Assembly (NCBI RefSeq): GCF_028688855.1
Contig: NZ_JAQTXI010000015.1
Span: 29,478 to 93,477 of the forward strand
Direction of reading: 5' to 3'
DNA length: 64,000 nucleotides
Origin: Neomegalonema sp.
GTDB lineage: Bacteria; Pseudomonadota; Alphaproteobacteria; Rhodobacterales; Rhodobacteraceae
Of the stretch, positions 24,896 through 34,230 are shown piece after piece (position 1 is the first letter of the stretch; each line of letters opens with the position of its first letter). Made by a program: the position numbers and the translations under genes. Under the pieces are notes generated by a model. The model had not been told where the DNA came from, did no database searches, and saw only the letters and a program-made list of their open reading frames with translations.

Positions 24896-27800
24896 ATGTC
24901 TCAAGAGAATGGCGTGCAGCGTTCCCAGGAAATCGATTCCCAGGCTTCCGCGCAAGCGGGAAGGATCGATCTCATGGCCATAAGCCTGGCGGGCCAGGAG
25001 AGCGAAGCGGCGGCGGAGCGGGCGGCGCGGGCCTTCATCGCCGACTTCGTCACGCAGGGGGAGTTTTTCCCGTCGAACACGCCCCATGGCGAGATCAGCG
25101 TCCTTCTGAAGGCCCCTCTCCTGAGAGGTGAGGTGACGCTGGAGAAATGGATCGAGCTTCTGATCCAGAACCACCGTCCATCCGCGGAGAAGCTGCAGCC
25201 TCTCGTCCGGCTTCTGGAGAGCGTCGGCCGCCATGCGGAGGCGCGCGACATTCTGGGCGCGCTCTGGCGCGCCGGCGTGAACCGGGTCGAGAACCTGCAC
25301 CTCTATCTGTCTGCGGAGTTGAGAGCCTCGGGCCCGGGCCTGGTCCTCCGGATCCTGGGCGAGATCCTCCCGGTCAAGGCGAGCTTCCTCGCTCTGGCGA
25401 AGGAGATCCTGGCGCATCCCGAAACCTCTCGCCGGCTCGACGAGGCCTCGACGGCGCTGCTCGTCCGGCTTCATGCGGCGGATCAGGACGCGCCCGCCCC
25501 CATGCGCAAGAAGCTGTCGGCGCTTCTGGGCGAGAGGGCGAAGAGCTTCACGCCTGCGGATCTGGCCTTGCTCGCCATCGAGACGGATCAGAGCCTCGAC
25601 GGCCTCGCCGAGCGGATCCGGGGCGCGGAGGCGCCGGACAACGCAGCCTTGTGGAGCGCGGCGCGCAAGCTTCTGGGCGGCGTCCAGAAGATCTCCGCCT
25701 CCGCCAGTCCGCAGGTTCTCCAGAAAGCCTGGCGCGAGAACGCCGATCCCCTCTCGCGGCGGCTTCTGACGACGGCCTTCCGCTTTCACGGGGTCTGGCC
25801 GCTTGAAGAGCTGTTCACGTCTCAGCTGGGGACGGTCGCGACGGAGGCGCCGCCGAAAACCGAAGGAGGGCTGCTGATCGTCTCCACCGGCGCGCTGCCC
25901 GAGGCATTTCTCGCGGATCTGCGGGGCGCTCAATCCAGATCGCTGCATCTCTCCATGAATCCTCGTCATGGAGAGATCAGCATGAACGACATCATGGTCG
26001 CCCACAACAGCTCTGGCGATCATGAGGCCAGCCATGACGCCGAAGCTTTCGGCGCGCGCATGGCCGACGCCGCCCTCCAGGGCGTCGATCCGGAGCTGCG
26101 CAGCATCTGGGCGCTGTCTCTGGCCGACCGCATGTTCGGCCATTTCAAGCGCGCGCGCTCCTTCGGAGAGTTCCTGCGCCGCGAAGCCCATGATCAGGCG
26201 CTCGTCGTGCTGCAGAGGGGCGACTGGCTCCAGATGCTCGCCGTCGGCTGCGTCCTGAGCCGGAGCGGCGTGAAGGTCTGGGCGACCTGGGGTCCCCTCA
26301 ATCCTCTGGGGCGCAGGAAGATCCTGACCGCTCTTCCCTGGCGGGAGGTCAGCACTCCCTTTCAGGCGCTGCTGCCTCCCGCGGGAGGGGAGCGCCGTCA
26401 GGACGAGAAGGCCCTCCATGCCTGGGCCGAGGGCGCTCTGGACCGGATCTCCGCCGCTCAGACGCCCGAGCCCGGCCCTCTGGGGCCTTTCCTCAACGAG
26501 GCCTTCCTCGGAAGGGTGGAGGCCGATTTCGCCCGGGGCGACCGTTTCCTGATGATGGCCGGCGTCGGCGATCCAAGCTATTTCGCGGCCGCCCAGGCCC
26601 TGGTCGGCCGCATGGAGGAGCGCGGGGAGGCGGTCACCCTCATCGATGCGGGCTCAGCCGGCAAACTCCCCAAGGCTCGGGAAGGCAGCATGATTCCCGG
26701 CGCGGCCCTGGAGGGAGCGCGGGAGGGGGTCGCAGCGGTCGCCGCGATCCTCGAGGAGCGCATGACCGAATTCTGCAGGAGGTTTGATCCGGCGGTCGTC
26801 CCCGTCGGCGCGTTCCTGTCTTTCGTGGGGCTGAAGCGGGTGGCGCTCACCGTCATCAAGGACTGCGCCTCCGAACTGATCGTGGCGAGGCGTCTGCTCG
26901 AGCAGGGACGCCCGAGGAAGCTGATCACGCTTCCGGGACGCGCTCCCGAAATCCGGGGCGCGACCATCCTCGCCCGACGGGCCGGGACGCCCAGCGTCGA
27001 TCTTCAGGCTTTCTACATCTCGGCCCATCCGCGCTACAAGCCCAGCCTCGCCGACGCCTATTGCGCCATCACCAGCGATCAGGCCTCGCTCTACTGCAAC
27101 GAAATCGGCCCTCCCGAAGGACAGCTCGTCAAGATCATGGGGTCGCTGTCGATGGAGCAGCGCCTTTCGAGCGTGCGGTCCCTCTCCGGCGCGGAGGCGC
27201 GCCGCCTGCTCGGCATGCCTCTGGACGCGCGGATCCTGCTCTTCGGCGCGCAGCATGGTTCGGGCGCGGAGGGTCAGCGCATCCTCGACCTGCTGATCGA
27301 GATGGCCGCAGGCTGGCCCGAGAACTGGCGCCTCGCGATCAAGCTGCATCCGCGGGAATCGCTGACCGCCGAGGAGAAGCTCGCCGAAAAGATCGCCGCC
27401 TCGGCCGGCGCCTCGCGGATCTCGCTCTACCGGACCCAGTCCATCTACGAGATGATCATCGCCGCCGACGTGACGGCGACCCAATTCTCGAACGTTGGCT
27501 TGGAGGCGGCGGCTCTGGGGCGGCCGGTTCTGGCGATCAACCTGACGCAGCAGGAGTACGTCATCGATCTGGCGGAGATCGGGGTGGCCGAACGGGTCTC
27601 CTCGCCCGAGGAGCTGCGCGAAAGGGCCCGGTTCTGGATGACGGCTCCGGTCGATCAGGATCGGCTCTCTCCCCGGGCGCGCGCCTATCTCGACCGGAAT
27701 CCCCTCATCGGAGCCAACGGGACCGCCGATGCGATCCTGAATCTCCTCAAGGGCGAGATCCGGATTCAGGAAGGAATCCGCCCCAGACTGGCGGATCAGG

Positions 27801-30718
27801 GCGAGGACCATCTCTTCAGGAAGCTCGAGAGCGCCCCAAGCGAAGCCGCAGAGCCTGCGGCCGCTCCCTTCCGGACGATGGCGCTGCAGCTCCCGGATGC
27901 GGATTACGACACTCTGCTGGAGAAAGCCGCCGAGTTCAGGAAACAGAGGGATATCGGCAGCAGCATTGATCTGCTCCTGCGGGCCCATGATCTGCAGCCC
28001 TCCCCCAAACTCGCCGGGCGCATCGGCGCGGAGGCGCTGCTGATCTCCGATCTGGAGCTTGCGCGACGCATGTTCGGCGTTCAGGGCCTGACGACGAGCG
28101 GCGCCCACAAATTGGGGTCGCATGTCGATCTCCTCCGCTGCGCCCTCATCGAGGGACAGGAGGACGAAGTCGTCCGTCTCAGGGAGAGCATGCCCGTGAA
28201 CTGGCGCAAGAGCGAAGCCAGGGCTCTTTCCCTCTTCACGACCGGAATCAAGGTCGAACGCCTCCACTGGATCGTCGATCTGCTGGTCGACTATCTGAAT
28301 CAGGCTGATCTTCACAAGGCGTTGCCCGAGCTGCAGGACACGCTTTTCGCGCTCGCCAGCCCCGCCCAGACGAAAGCCCTGACCCAGGCCTTGTCTTCTC
28401 TTGAGGGGACCCCTGCCTCTCTGGTCCTGCTGGCCTGGTTCAAGTTGGGGGAGAAACGTCAAGGGGAAGCGATCGCGTTGCTGCAGCAGGTCGCAGAGAA
28501 GGAGCCTTCCCTGCTCGACCTGATCCCTTCCCTCTCCTCCGCCTTGCCCGTCACGCTGGATCACCTGGATGACGACGCTCCCATGAAGGAGAAGATCGAG
28601 GCCTTCACCAGCATCAAGGGCAAGCATTGCTGCGCGGTCCTCTGTTCGGGCGTCGCCCTGAGCGAGGTGCAGAGCCTGCTGTCCGAGGCGGAGGTCGTCG
28701 ACGTCCTGCCGCTTTCGGATCTCCTGGCTTCGCAAACGCAAGTGGAGGCCCTGACCAAGGCCGTCGCCTCTCTGGGCAGGGACTCCAGCTTCAGGATCGT
28801 CAATCCCCTTCTGGACTATGGCGAACAGAACACCCCTCTGGCGAGTCGCCTCTCCGATGCGGCCGACCTGCTCGCCGAGGATCTGGAGGCCGGGATCGCG
28901 GCGATCAGCGACGAAGAGATCCGGAGTTTCATGAAGGAGCGTCAGGAAGCCCTGTCGCTGCAGATCAGCAGCAGCTTCTTCGGCATCCTGCGCCAGAGGG
29001 CGGCCCTGATCTCCTATCTTCGGGAGCATCAGCCGCAGAACATCGTCATCTACGCCAATTCCACCAGAACCCTTCAGGAGCTGGTCCAGGTCTTCTCCTG
29101 GATCAAGCCGGAACCGCGCATCTTCGTCGTCAACGTCTCCTCCAGAAGCAATCCTCAGGCCTGGCGGCAGGCGTTGAGCGACCTCCGGCGAGGATCCGCA
29201 GCCCCCCGGGCGGAGCCCCAGGCCGATGCGGACGTCGCGGCCTTCATCCGCCGCATCGAACCTGGATGGACAGAGGCCAGAACGCAGGCGGAGGCCTGGT
29301 CGGAAGACGTCGTCCGCCGCTTCCAGGCGTCGGAGAAGCCGCCGCTCCTGATCGCCTCCGTCAACGACCGCATCTACGGCCCCACCATCAGGACGCTCAA
29401 GAACGTCCTCAAGGAGGATTTCTCCCTGTTCTCGATCGTCGTCGGGTATTCGGGGATGGGGCTCCAGGGATCTCAGGAGAACGCCGTCCCGTCAGAGGGC
29501 TTGCTGGAATATCCCGCCGCGCCGTTCACGCCTTTCGAGCTCCAGGTCGCCAGGGCGCAGATCTCCTCCTGGCTGTCGCGATGGAGCAAGGTCGAGGAGG
29601 TTCTGAAGGATTGCGCGATGTCGCGCGAGTTTTTCACCGAGGAAGTCGCCAGGTGGCTGCCGTCCTTCCTGCGTTACACGGTGAGCCGCAACCTGCTTCT
29701 GGCCCATGGGCTGAAGGGCCTGTTCAAGACCTCGCCGCCAGCGCTCCTTCTGGCGCAGCCGACGCGCAACATTCCCAACCGCATCATCGCCCAGACGGCT
29801 CAGGATTGCGGCGTCAAGGTCGTGGAGGCGATGTCGGTCTACATGAGCCGCATGCCGCGCTATCGCCGCCCGGCGGCCGATCTCGTGCTCGCCATCGACA
29901 CCTTCAGCGAAGACCTGCTGACGGGGCATTTCGGGATGTCGCCGGATCAGGTCCGCATCATCGGCTCGCTCCGTTTCGAGGAGGGGCGCCAGAGGCTGGC
30001 GCAGATCCCGACGAATCCCTTCGTCAAGCCAGGCGAGAAAACCATCATGGTCGTGACGCAGAACACGGTCCTGGACAGCAATCTCGCCATCCTGTGGCAA
30101 TCCCTGAATCTCCTGCGGAAGATGAAGCTTCCGGAGATGCGCCTGGTCGTCAAGATGCACCCCGTCGAGCCGGAGCATCACGGTCTGGCTTACGCTCAGG
30201 AGATTAACCGGTTCAAGCTTCAGTCGCAGGTGCGGGTCACGCGGAACGACGACCCTTATCTTCTGGCGCAGGCCAGCACGCTCGTGGTCTCGAAATTCAG
30301 CAACCTGATTCTGGAGGCTGCGGCTCTGGGAGTGCCGGGGCTTGTGCTGGCCGAAAAGAATTCCCCCCTTCCCGTGCCTTTCGACAAGATGGGCGTGGCG
30401 ATCATCGCGGAGCCTGGCGCGCCTTTCCTCAACGCCGCGCGCGACCTGATCCAGCGTGGACCGCGCTCGGCGAAACTGGAGCGCAAGCGCCGGGCTTTCT
30501 TCGAGCGGAACCCCCTGATGACGCATTTCGGCTCGGCGGAGGCCGCTCATGACGTCATTCTGGAGATGATCGGGAAGCCTGGCCGCTCCGGAGCCCATCC
30601 ACATGCGGCCTCCCGCAGCAAGTCCTTTGCCGGCTGGCTGTCACGGTTGTTTCGCACCACCGCTTTTGGGGCTAAACTGAAGGCGCGACGAGATCGGGCG
30701 GTCAGGTGGAGAGAGTGA
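24896..30718 (+). CDS. Giant protein with two GT-B glycosyltransferase-like domains
   Basis: The protein is about 1940 residues from the ATG at 24896 (MSQENGVQRSQ). An open frame from 24716 adds 60 implausible Arg-rich residues across a hairpin; a start at 24974 (MAISLAGQ) is also possible. The N-terminal 320 residues look like a helical repeat region. A first GT-B-like module spans about 540-940: ILLFGAQHGS (774), KLHPRE (815), TQFSNVGLEAAALGRPVL (861), RNPLIGANGTADAI. A second spans about 1560-1900: IMVVTQNT (1716), KMHPVE (1752), SKFSNLILEAAALGVPGL (1798), RNPLMTHFGSAEAAHD. The matching spacing shows an internal duplication. These motifs resemble capsule/CDP-glycerol-type and epimerase-like transferases, so a dual-specificity polymerase or two successive sugar transfers on a surface glycan is likely. 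Substrates are unknown. No signal peptide or membrane span. Confidence 0.82.
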   Translation: MSQENGVQRSQEIDSQASAQAGRIDLMAISLAGQESEAAAERAARAFIADFVTQGEFFPSNTPHGEISVLLKAPLLRGEVTLEKWIELLIQNHRPSAEKLQPLVRLLESVGRHAEARDILGALWRAGVNRVENLHLYLSAELRASGPGLVLRILGEILPVKASFLALAKEILAHPETSRRLDEASTALLVRLHAADQDAPAPMRKKLSALLGERAKSFTPADLALLAIETDQSLDGLAERIRGAEAPDNAALWSAARKLLGGVQKISASASPQVLQKAWRENADPLSRRLLTTAFRFHGVWPLEELFTSQLGTVATEAPPKTEGGLLIVSTGALPEAFLADLRGAQSRSLHLSMNPRHGEISMNDIMVAHNSSGDHEASHDAEAFGARMADAALQGVDPELRSIWALSLADRMFGHFKRARSFGEFLRREAHDQALVVLQRGDWLQMLAVGCVLSRSGVKVWATWGPLNPLGRRKILTALPWREVSTPFQALLPPAGGERRQDEKALHAWAEGALDRISAAQTPEPGPLGPFLNEAFLGRVEADFARGDRFLMMAGVGDPSYFAAAQALVGRMEERGEAVTLIDAGSAGKLPKAREGSMIPGAALEGAREGVAAVAAILEERMTEFCRRFDPAVVPVGAFLSFVGLKRVALTVIKDCASELIVARRLLEQGRPRKLITLPGRAPEIRGATILARRAGTPSVDLQAFYISAHPRYKPSLADAYCAITSDQASLYCNEIGPPEGQLVKIMGSLSMEQRLSSVRSLSGAEARRLLGMPLDARILLFGAQHGSGAEGQRILDLLIEMAAGWPENWRLAIKLHPRESLTAEEKLAEKIAASAGASRISLYRTQSIYEMIIAADVTATQFSNVGLEAAALGRPVLAINLTQQEYVIDLAEIGVAERVSSPEELRERARFWMTAPVDQDRLSPRARAYLDRNPLIGANGTADAILNLLKGEIRIQEGIRPRLADQGEDHLFRKLESAPSEAAEPAAAPFRTMALQLPDADYDTLLEKAAEFRKQRDIGSSIDLLLRAHDLQPSPKLAGRIGAEALLISDLELARRMFGVQGLTTSGAHKLGSHVDLLRCALIEGQEDEVVRLRESMPVNWRKSEARALSLFTTGIKVERLHWIVDLLVDYLNQADLHKALPELQDTLFALASPAQTKALTQALSSLEGTPASLVLLAWFKLGEKRQGEAIALLQQVAEKEPSLLDLIPSLSSALPVTLDHLDDDAPMKEKIEAFTSIKGKHCCAVLCSGVALSEVQSLLSEAEVVDVLPLSDLLASQTQVEALTKAVASLGRDSSFRIVNPLLDYGEQNTPLASRLSDAADLLAEDLEAGIAAISDEEIRSFMKERQEALSLQISSSFFGILRQRAALISYLREHQPQNIVIYANSTRTLQELVQVFSWIKPEPRIFVVNVSSRSNPQAWRQALSDLRRGSAAPRAEPQADADVAAFIRRIEPGWTEARTQAEAWSEDVVRRFQASEKPPLLIASVNDRIYGPTIRTLKNVLKEDFSLFSIVVGYSGMGLQGSQENAVPSEGLLEYPAAPFTPFELQVARAQISSWLSRWSKVEEVLKDCAMSREFFTEEVARWLPSFLRYTVSRNLLLAHGLKGLFKTSPPALLLAQPTRNIPNRIIAQTAQDCGVKVVEAMSVYMSRMPRYRRPAADLVLAIDTFSEDLLTGHFGMSPDQVRIIGSLRFEEGRQRLAQIPTNPFVKPGEKTIMVVTQNTVLDSNLAILWQSLNLLRKMKLPEMRLVVKMHPVEPEHHGLAYAQEINRFKLQSQVRVTRNDDPYLLAQASTLVVSKFSNLILEAAALGVPGLVLAEKNSPLPVPFDKMGVAIIAEPGAPFLNAARDLIQRGPRSAKLERKRRAFFERNPLMTHFGSAEAAHDVILEMIGKPGRSGAHPHAASRSKSFAGWLSRLFRTTAFGAKLKARRDRAVRWRE

Positions 30719-30764
30719 CGGCGTCCAGATCTGTCGACCTGGAATCTCCGCATCTCTGGAGGTG

Positions 30765-30782
30765 GAGCGCTGAGAAGCGCTC
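30765..30782. repeat. 7-bp hairpin between glycosyltransferase and SGNH genes
   Basis: GAGCGCT and AGCGCTC pair perfectly over a GAGA tetraloop. It sits 47 bases after the giant gene and 83 bases before the SGNH gene; no T-run follows. It is a likely mRNA 3' structure. Confidence 0.35.
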
Positions 30783-30865
30783 GCCTCAGGTCGTGCGGGA
30801 AGGAAGTCCGGAATTTCCCGATGGCTTCCTATGTCCGTGTTTGATGACGACGGTGCGGGGGTGAG

Positions 30866-31867
30866 ATGACGAGGACTTCGGATCTGATCAAGAATTACAT
30901 TGATTTGAGCGTAAAGGGTTTTGACGAAAAACAATATCAGGACGGGATCTACAATTTCAAGCTGGCCATAGGCGCGGCGCGAAGGAGGTCTCAGGCAAGG
31001 AAGATTACTGGTCAGGAAGTCATCAAGGATCAGAACGATACGGAATCCGAGGGATTCCGGAAGAAGTTTCTGGAGAAGTTTTCAGAAAGCGATTTCGGGC
31101 CTTCGCCAGGACGGATCGCTGTGATCTCGGATTCCATAGGCCTGATCCGACCGTCCATAGACCTTCATATTGAGGGCACCTATTCCTATCGAATACAGGA
31201 AAAGCTTCTTCTCGATGGACGGAAATATCAGGTCATCCCCTTCTGCAGAAGAAACAGGACGTCGGATCATGCTGCGCATTTCGTCAGGAGCGATGAATTC
31301 CTGAGCGAAGGCAAACCCGACATTCTCGTAGTCCAGATCGGGATCGTTGATTGCGCTCCCAGAGTGTTCGCTCAGAAAGACCTTCAGTATGTCAGGGATT
31401 GGTGCGGCATTGAGGAGGTCAAGAGACTCATAAGCCTGTCCCAACGCTTCCGGGCACATCTGATGCTTCCGTGGAGGAAAAGCGCTTACGTCAAGCCGCG
31501 GGAATTCCTGCTGAACATGCTTTCGATCATAAATCACGCGCATGACGAATTGAATATAAAGAAAATATATATATTGAATATCGTGAAGCCAAGCCGGAAG
31601 GGGAAGGTTCTGTCTACCGGAGGATTGTCGGAAGCCATAGATTATTACAACAAGATACTGGTGCAACTCAATAAACATGATCACGTGTCTTTGATAGATA
31701 TAAACAAGGAAATATGGAAAGAAGAAAATGTCGTGAATTTCTTCACGAACGACAATTATCACTATAATTCATTGGGGCATGAGGCCGTCAGTCGAATTGT
31801 TTATGCTCACGTCGAGCCCTATTTGAAGGAAGTCGCGCTGAGAAATCAGAAAGATCATGCATTGTGA
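30866..31867 (+). CDS. SGNH/GDSL-type hydrolase, AT-rich
   Basis: The 333-residue product has an N-terminal helical region (about 75 residues) and an SGNH-hydrolase core. Block I is VISDSIG with nucleophile S90. Block III is VVQIGIVDCAPR, where the usual Asn of GxND is replaced. Block V is DNYHYNSLGH with D296 and H299. SGNH enzymes of this GIVDCAPR kind occur in polysaccharide loci and act as O-acetyl or acyl esterases or transferases; here it follows the glycosyltransferase gene, so glycan deacylation is plausible. The gene is clearly AT-richer than its surroundings, most of all at 31541-31800, suggesting recent transfer. No signal peptide is visible, so it may act in the cytoplasm on glycan precursors. 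Confidence 0.8.
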   Translation: MTRTSDLIKNYIDLSVKGFDEKQYQDGIYNFKLAIGAARRRSQARKITGQEVIKDQNDTESEGFRKKFLEKFSESDFGPSPGRIAVISDSIGLIRPSIDLHIEGTYSYRIQEKLLLDGRKYQVIPFCRRNRTSDHAAHFVRSDEFLSEGKPDILVVQIGIVDCAPRVFAQKDLQYVRDWCGIEEVKRLISLSQRFRAHLMLPWRKSAYVKPREFLLNMLSIINHAHDELNIKKIYILNIVKPSRKGKVLSTGGLSEAIDYYNKILVQLNKHDHVSLIDINKEIWKEENVVNFFTNDNYHYNSLGHEAVSRIVYAHVEPYLKEVALRNQKDHAL

Positions 31868-32062
31868 GATGCGTTTTCTGAAAATTATCCCTGTATGTCT
31901 GTCTTTTTCCCGTAAGCCTGATTTCCAGGCTCGCCGGGACCTGACCTGCGGCTTCGTGTGATCGCTCATTCGCCTGACATCAGGGGCGGTCGTGCATGGA
32001 TAGGGCAGGGTGCTTCCCTCTGCTTGCGACGTCGCCTCGGCCATGGAAGAGGCGCCTCGGCT

Positions 32063-32117
32063 CAGGATTTCCCGGGCGGAGGGCGGCCCTCGAAAGGGCG
32101 GCCGAGGAGAAATCCTG
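32063..32117. terminator. Imperfect 55-base hairpin between convergent genes
   Basis: Outer arms CAGGATTTC and GAAATCCTG are perfect, with an inner CCCT-CGAA-AGGG stem plus GC-rich partly paired sequence. It lies between the rightward SGNH gene and the leftward HPP gene and could end transcription from both sides, although neither side has a T-run. The rest of the 267-base gap holds no gene I can support. Confidence 0.5.
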
Positions 32118-32134
32118 CTCATGCGCCGTCCGCC

Positions 32135-33235
32135 TCAGGAGCGGCTGCGGGCGAGCATGCCGCCCGCCGCGCCGAGCAGATCCGTCTGCGAGACCACGCC
32201 GAGGATGCGCCGTCCGGAATCCGTGACGATCACCGCGTGAGTCCGGCCGTCGGTCAGGGCGGAGAGGAGGCTCATGGCCGGAGTCTGCGCGAAGGCCGTG
32301 ATCGCCCGCGCCGTCAGAGGCCCCACCGCCCCTTCCGCATCGGCCAGTTCGCGCAGGCCCACCGTCCCGACGAGGCGCCCCTCGGCGTCCTCGACCGGCA
32401 GACTCCGGATGTTGTGCTTCAGCAGCAGATCCCGCGCCGCGCGCGCGTCGGTCTCCTCCCGCACGCGGATCACGTCGCGGGACATGATCTCGCCGCAGGA
32501 AAGCCCCCCATGCAGGCGTCGCGCCGCCTCGCGCTCGATCCGCTTGATCAGGCGGGTCAGATCCTCGCGGTCGATGTCGAAGCTCTCGTCCAGAGCCGTC
32601 AGGGCGGCGTCCACGTCGGCCGCCTGGAAGCCGCCGCGCCGCCAGGCGGGCGGATCGGCGGTGAGATGCGGATTGGGCGTCGCCGTCGCCGGATATCTGT
32701 GGCCGAGCAGCCGGTGGAAGGCCAGGCCGCAGACCACCAGCAGCGCCGAGTTGAGCGCCACCGGAACCAGCGGAAACCAGAATCCCCAGGCCTCGACGGC
32801 CGGGCCGCCGAGCGCCGCCGTCAGGGCCATGGCGCCTCCGGGCGGATGCAGGCAGCGCGTCAGGGACATGACGCCGATGGCCGTCGCCACCCCGAGGGCC
32901 ACGGCCAGAGTCGGGTCCGGAATCCAGCGCGCCGCCAGCAGGCCGATCAGCGCCGAAACCGCATTCCCCCCGAGGATGGACCAGGGCTGCGCCAGCGGGC
33001 TGCTCGGCACCGCGAAGAGCAGCACCGCCGAAGCCCCCAGAGGCGCGACGATCAGAGGCGCATGAGGCCCCGCGCCGAGCAGGAATCCGCAGAAGGCCCC
33101 CACCAGCGCGATCCCCGCCAGAGCCCCGAGGCAGGCGAAGAGACGGTCGGGGAAGGTCGCTCCGGCCAGAATCGGGCGGAACAGACGCCAGCCGCCTTTC
33201 CGGAGCGCGGCCTCCCGGAGGTTTTTCGGAGTCAT
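32135..33235 (-). CDS. HPP-family membrane protein with tandem CBS domains
   Basis: The start at 33235 (MTPKNLREAALRKGG) is chosen; a frame from 33478 adds an Arg/Ser-rich stretch overlapping the LysR gene. The 366-residue product has an N-terminal HPP domain with four to five spans and the family motif CLHPPGGAMALTAALGG. A C-terminal pair of CBS domains from about residue 220 follows (MSRDVIRVREETDARAARDLL and HAVIVTDSGRRILGVVSQTDLL). HPP proteins have been linked to nitrite transport in chloroplasts and cyanobacteria; CBS pairs sense adenosyl nucleotides. Placement downstream of nsrR and a LysR gene on the same strand fits a nitrogen-oxide role, which is inference. Confidence 0.88.
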   Translation of the reverse strand: MTPKNLREAALRKGGWRLFRPILAGATFPDRLFACLGALAGIALVGAFCGFLLGAGPHAPLIVAPLGASAVLLFAVPSSPLAQPWSILGGNAVSALIGLLAARWIPDPTLAVALGVATAIGVMSLTRCLHPPGGAMALTAALGGPAVEAWGFWFPLVPVALNSALLVVCGLAFHRLLGHRYPATATPNPHLTADPPAWRRGGFQAADVDAALTALDESFDIDREDLTRLIKRIEREAARRLHGGLSCGEIMSRDVIRVREETDARAARDLLLKHNIRSLPVEDAEGRLVGTVGLRELADAEGAVGPLTARAITAFAQTPAMSLLSALTDGRTHAVIVTDSGRRILGVVSQTDLLGAAGGMLARSRS

Positions 33236-33290
33236 GAGCGGTCGATCCCTCGGGCGTGGGCTTGTCGGGTTTCGCGGAGGTCGGAAGGCT

Positions 33291-34181
33291 TCAGGCGAGC
33301 AGGGCTTCGCGCAGATCCTGGAGGGCGGGCGGACGGTCGTCCTTGCGATGGATGAGCAGAGTCTCCACCGGCCCGAGCGAATGGATTTCGGGAGGCGAAG
33401 GCCAGGCCAGCATCTCGAAGACCGAACGCGGCAGGACTCCCGCCGCGTCTCCCGCCGCGACCCGCGCCAGAATCGCATGATACGAAGCCAGTTCGGTCGT
33501 CCTCAGCTTGGCGGAGCGCCCCCAGTGCTCGGCCAGACGCCGATAGGTGCAGCCCGGCTCCAGCGCGGCCAGATCCCGCGCGCGCAGATCCTCGGCCCGC
33601 GCGACGGGCGGATGTCCCGGAGGCGACGCGATCAGGAGATCCTCCACGAAGACGGGCTCTCCCGCGAGGCGGTCGGCCTCGGGCAGGCCGCCGATCTCCT
33701 GCGGCGGGCGCGCCACGAGGGCGCAGTCGAGTTCGCCCGCCAGCACCCAGTCCACGAGCTCCAGCGTGGAGCCCATCTTCAGACGCACCGAGATCCTCGG
33801 CCTTGCGGCGTTGAACCGCGCCAGAGCCGGAGGCAGACGGCTGGCGGCTGTGCTCTCCATGGCGCCCAGCCGCAGGACGGAGTCCCGTCCCTCCGCCGGC
33901 CCGACGGCCAGCCGCGCTTCGGTCTCCAGCGTCAGCAGCCGCCGGGCGTAGGAGAGGAAGACCCGCCCTTCATGGGTCAGGGTCATCTTCTTGCCCTCGC
34001 GGCTGAAGAGCGCGGCGCCGAGCTCCTCCTCCAGCTGGCGGATGCGCCCGGTCACGTTGGAGGGCGCGCGGCCGAGCTCGCGGGCGGCCTGGGTGACGCT
34101 CCCCCGTTCGGCGACGAGGCGGAAGATCTCGAGGGTCAGGAAATCCAATTTCGATCTCTGATCAGGAATGATGCGGCGCAT
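33291..34181 (-). CDS. LysR-family transcriptional regulator
   Basis: The 296-residue protein has a typical N-terminal winged helix (LDFLTLEIFRLVAERGSVTQAARELGRAPSNVTGRIRQLEEELG) and a C-terminal periplasmic-binding-like effector domain (VLRLGAMESTAASRLPPALARF, GELDCALVARPP). It is most like CynR/CysB-general LysR proteins without a feature that fixes the effector. It lies 49 bases after nsrR and 55 bases before the HPP gene, all leftward, so it may be co-transcribed with both and may control the HPP transporter. Confidence 0.9.
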   Translation of the reverse strand: MRRIIPDQRSKLDFLTLEIFRLVAERGSVTQAARELGRAPSNVTGRIRQLEEELGAALFSREGKKMTLTHEGRVFLSYARRLLTLETEARLAVGPAEGRDSVLRLGAMESTAASRLPPALARFNAARPRISVRLKMGSTLELVDWVLAGELDCALVARPPQEIGGLPEADRLAGEPVFVEDLLIASPPGHPPVARAEDLRARDLAALEPGCTYRRLAEHWGRSAKLRTTELASYHAILARVAAGDAAGVLPRSVFEMLAWPSPPEIHSLGPVETLLIHRKDDRPPALQDLREALLA

Positions 34182-34230
34182 TCATTCTGATTTCCGGAAT
34201 GATTCGCAAGAGGAAACCCCGTCGCGCCCC

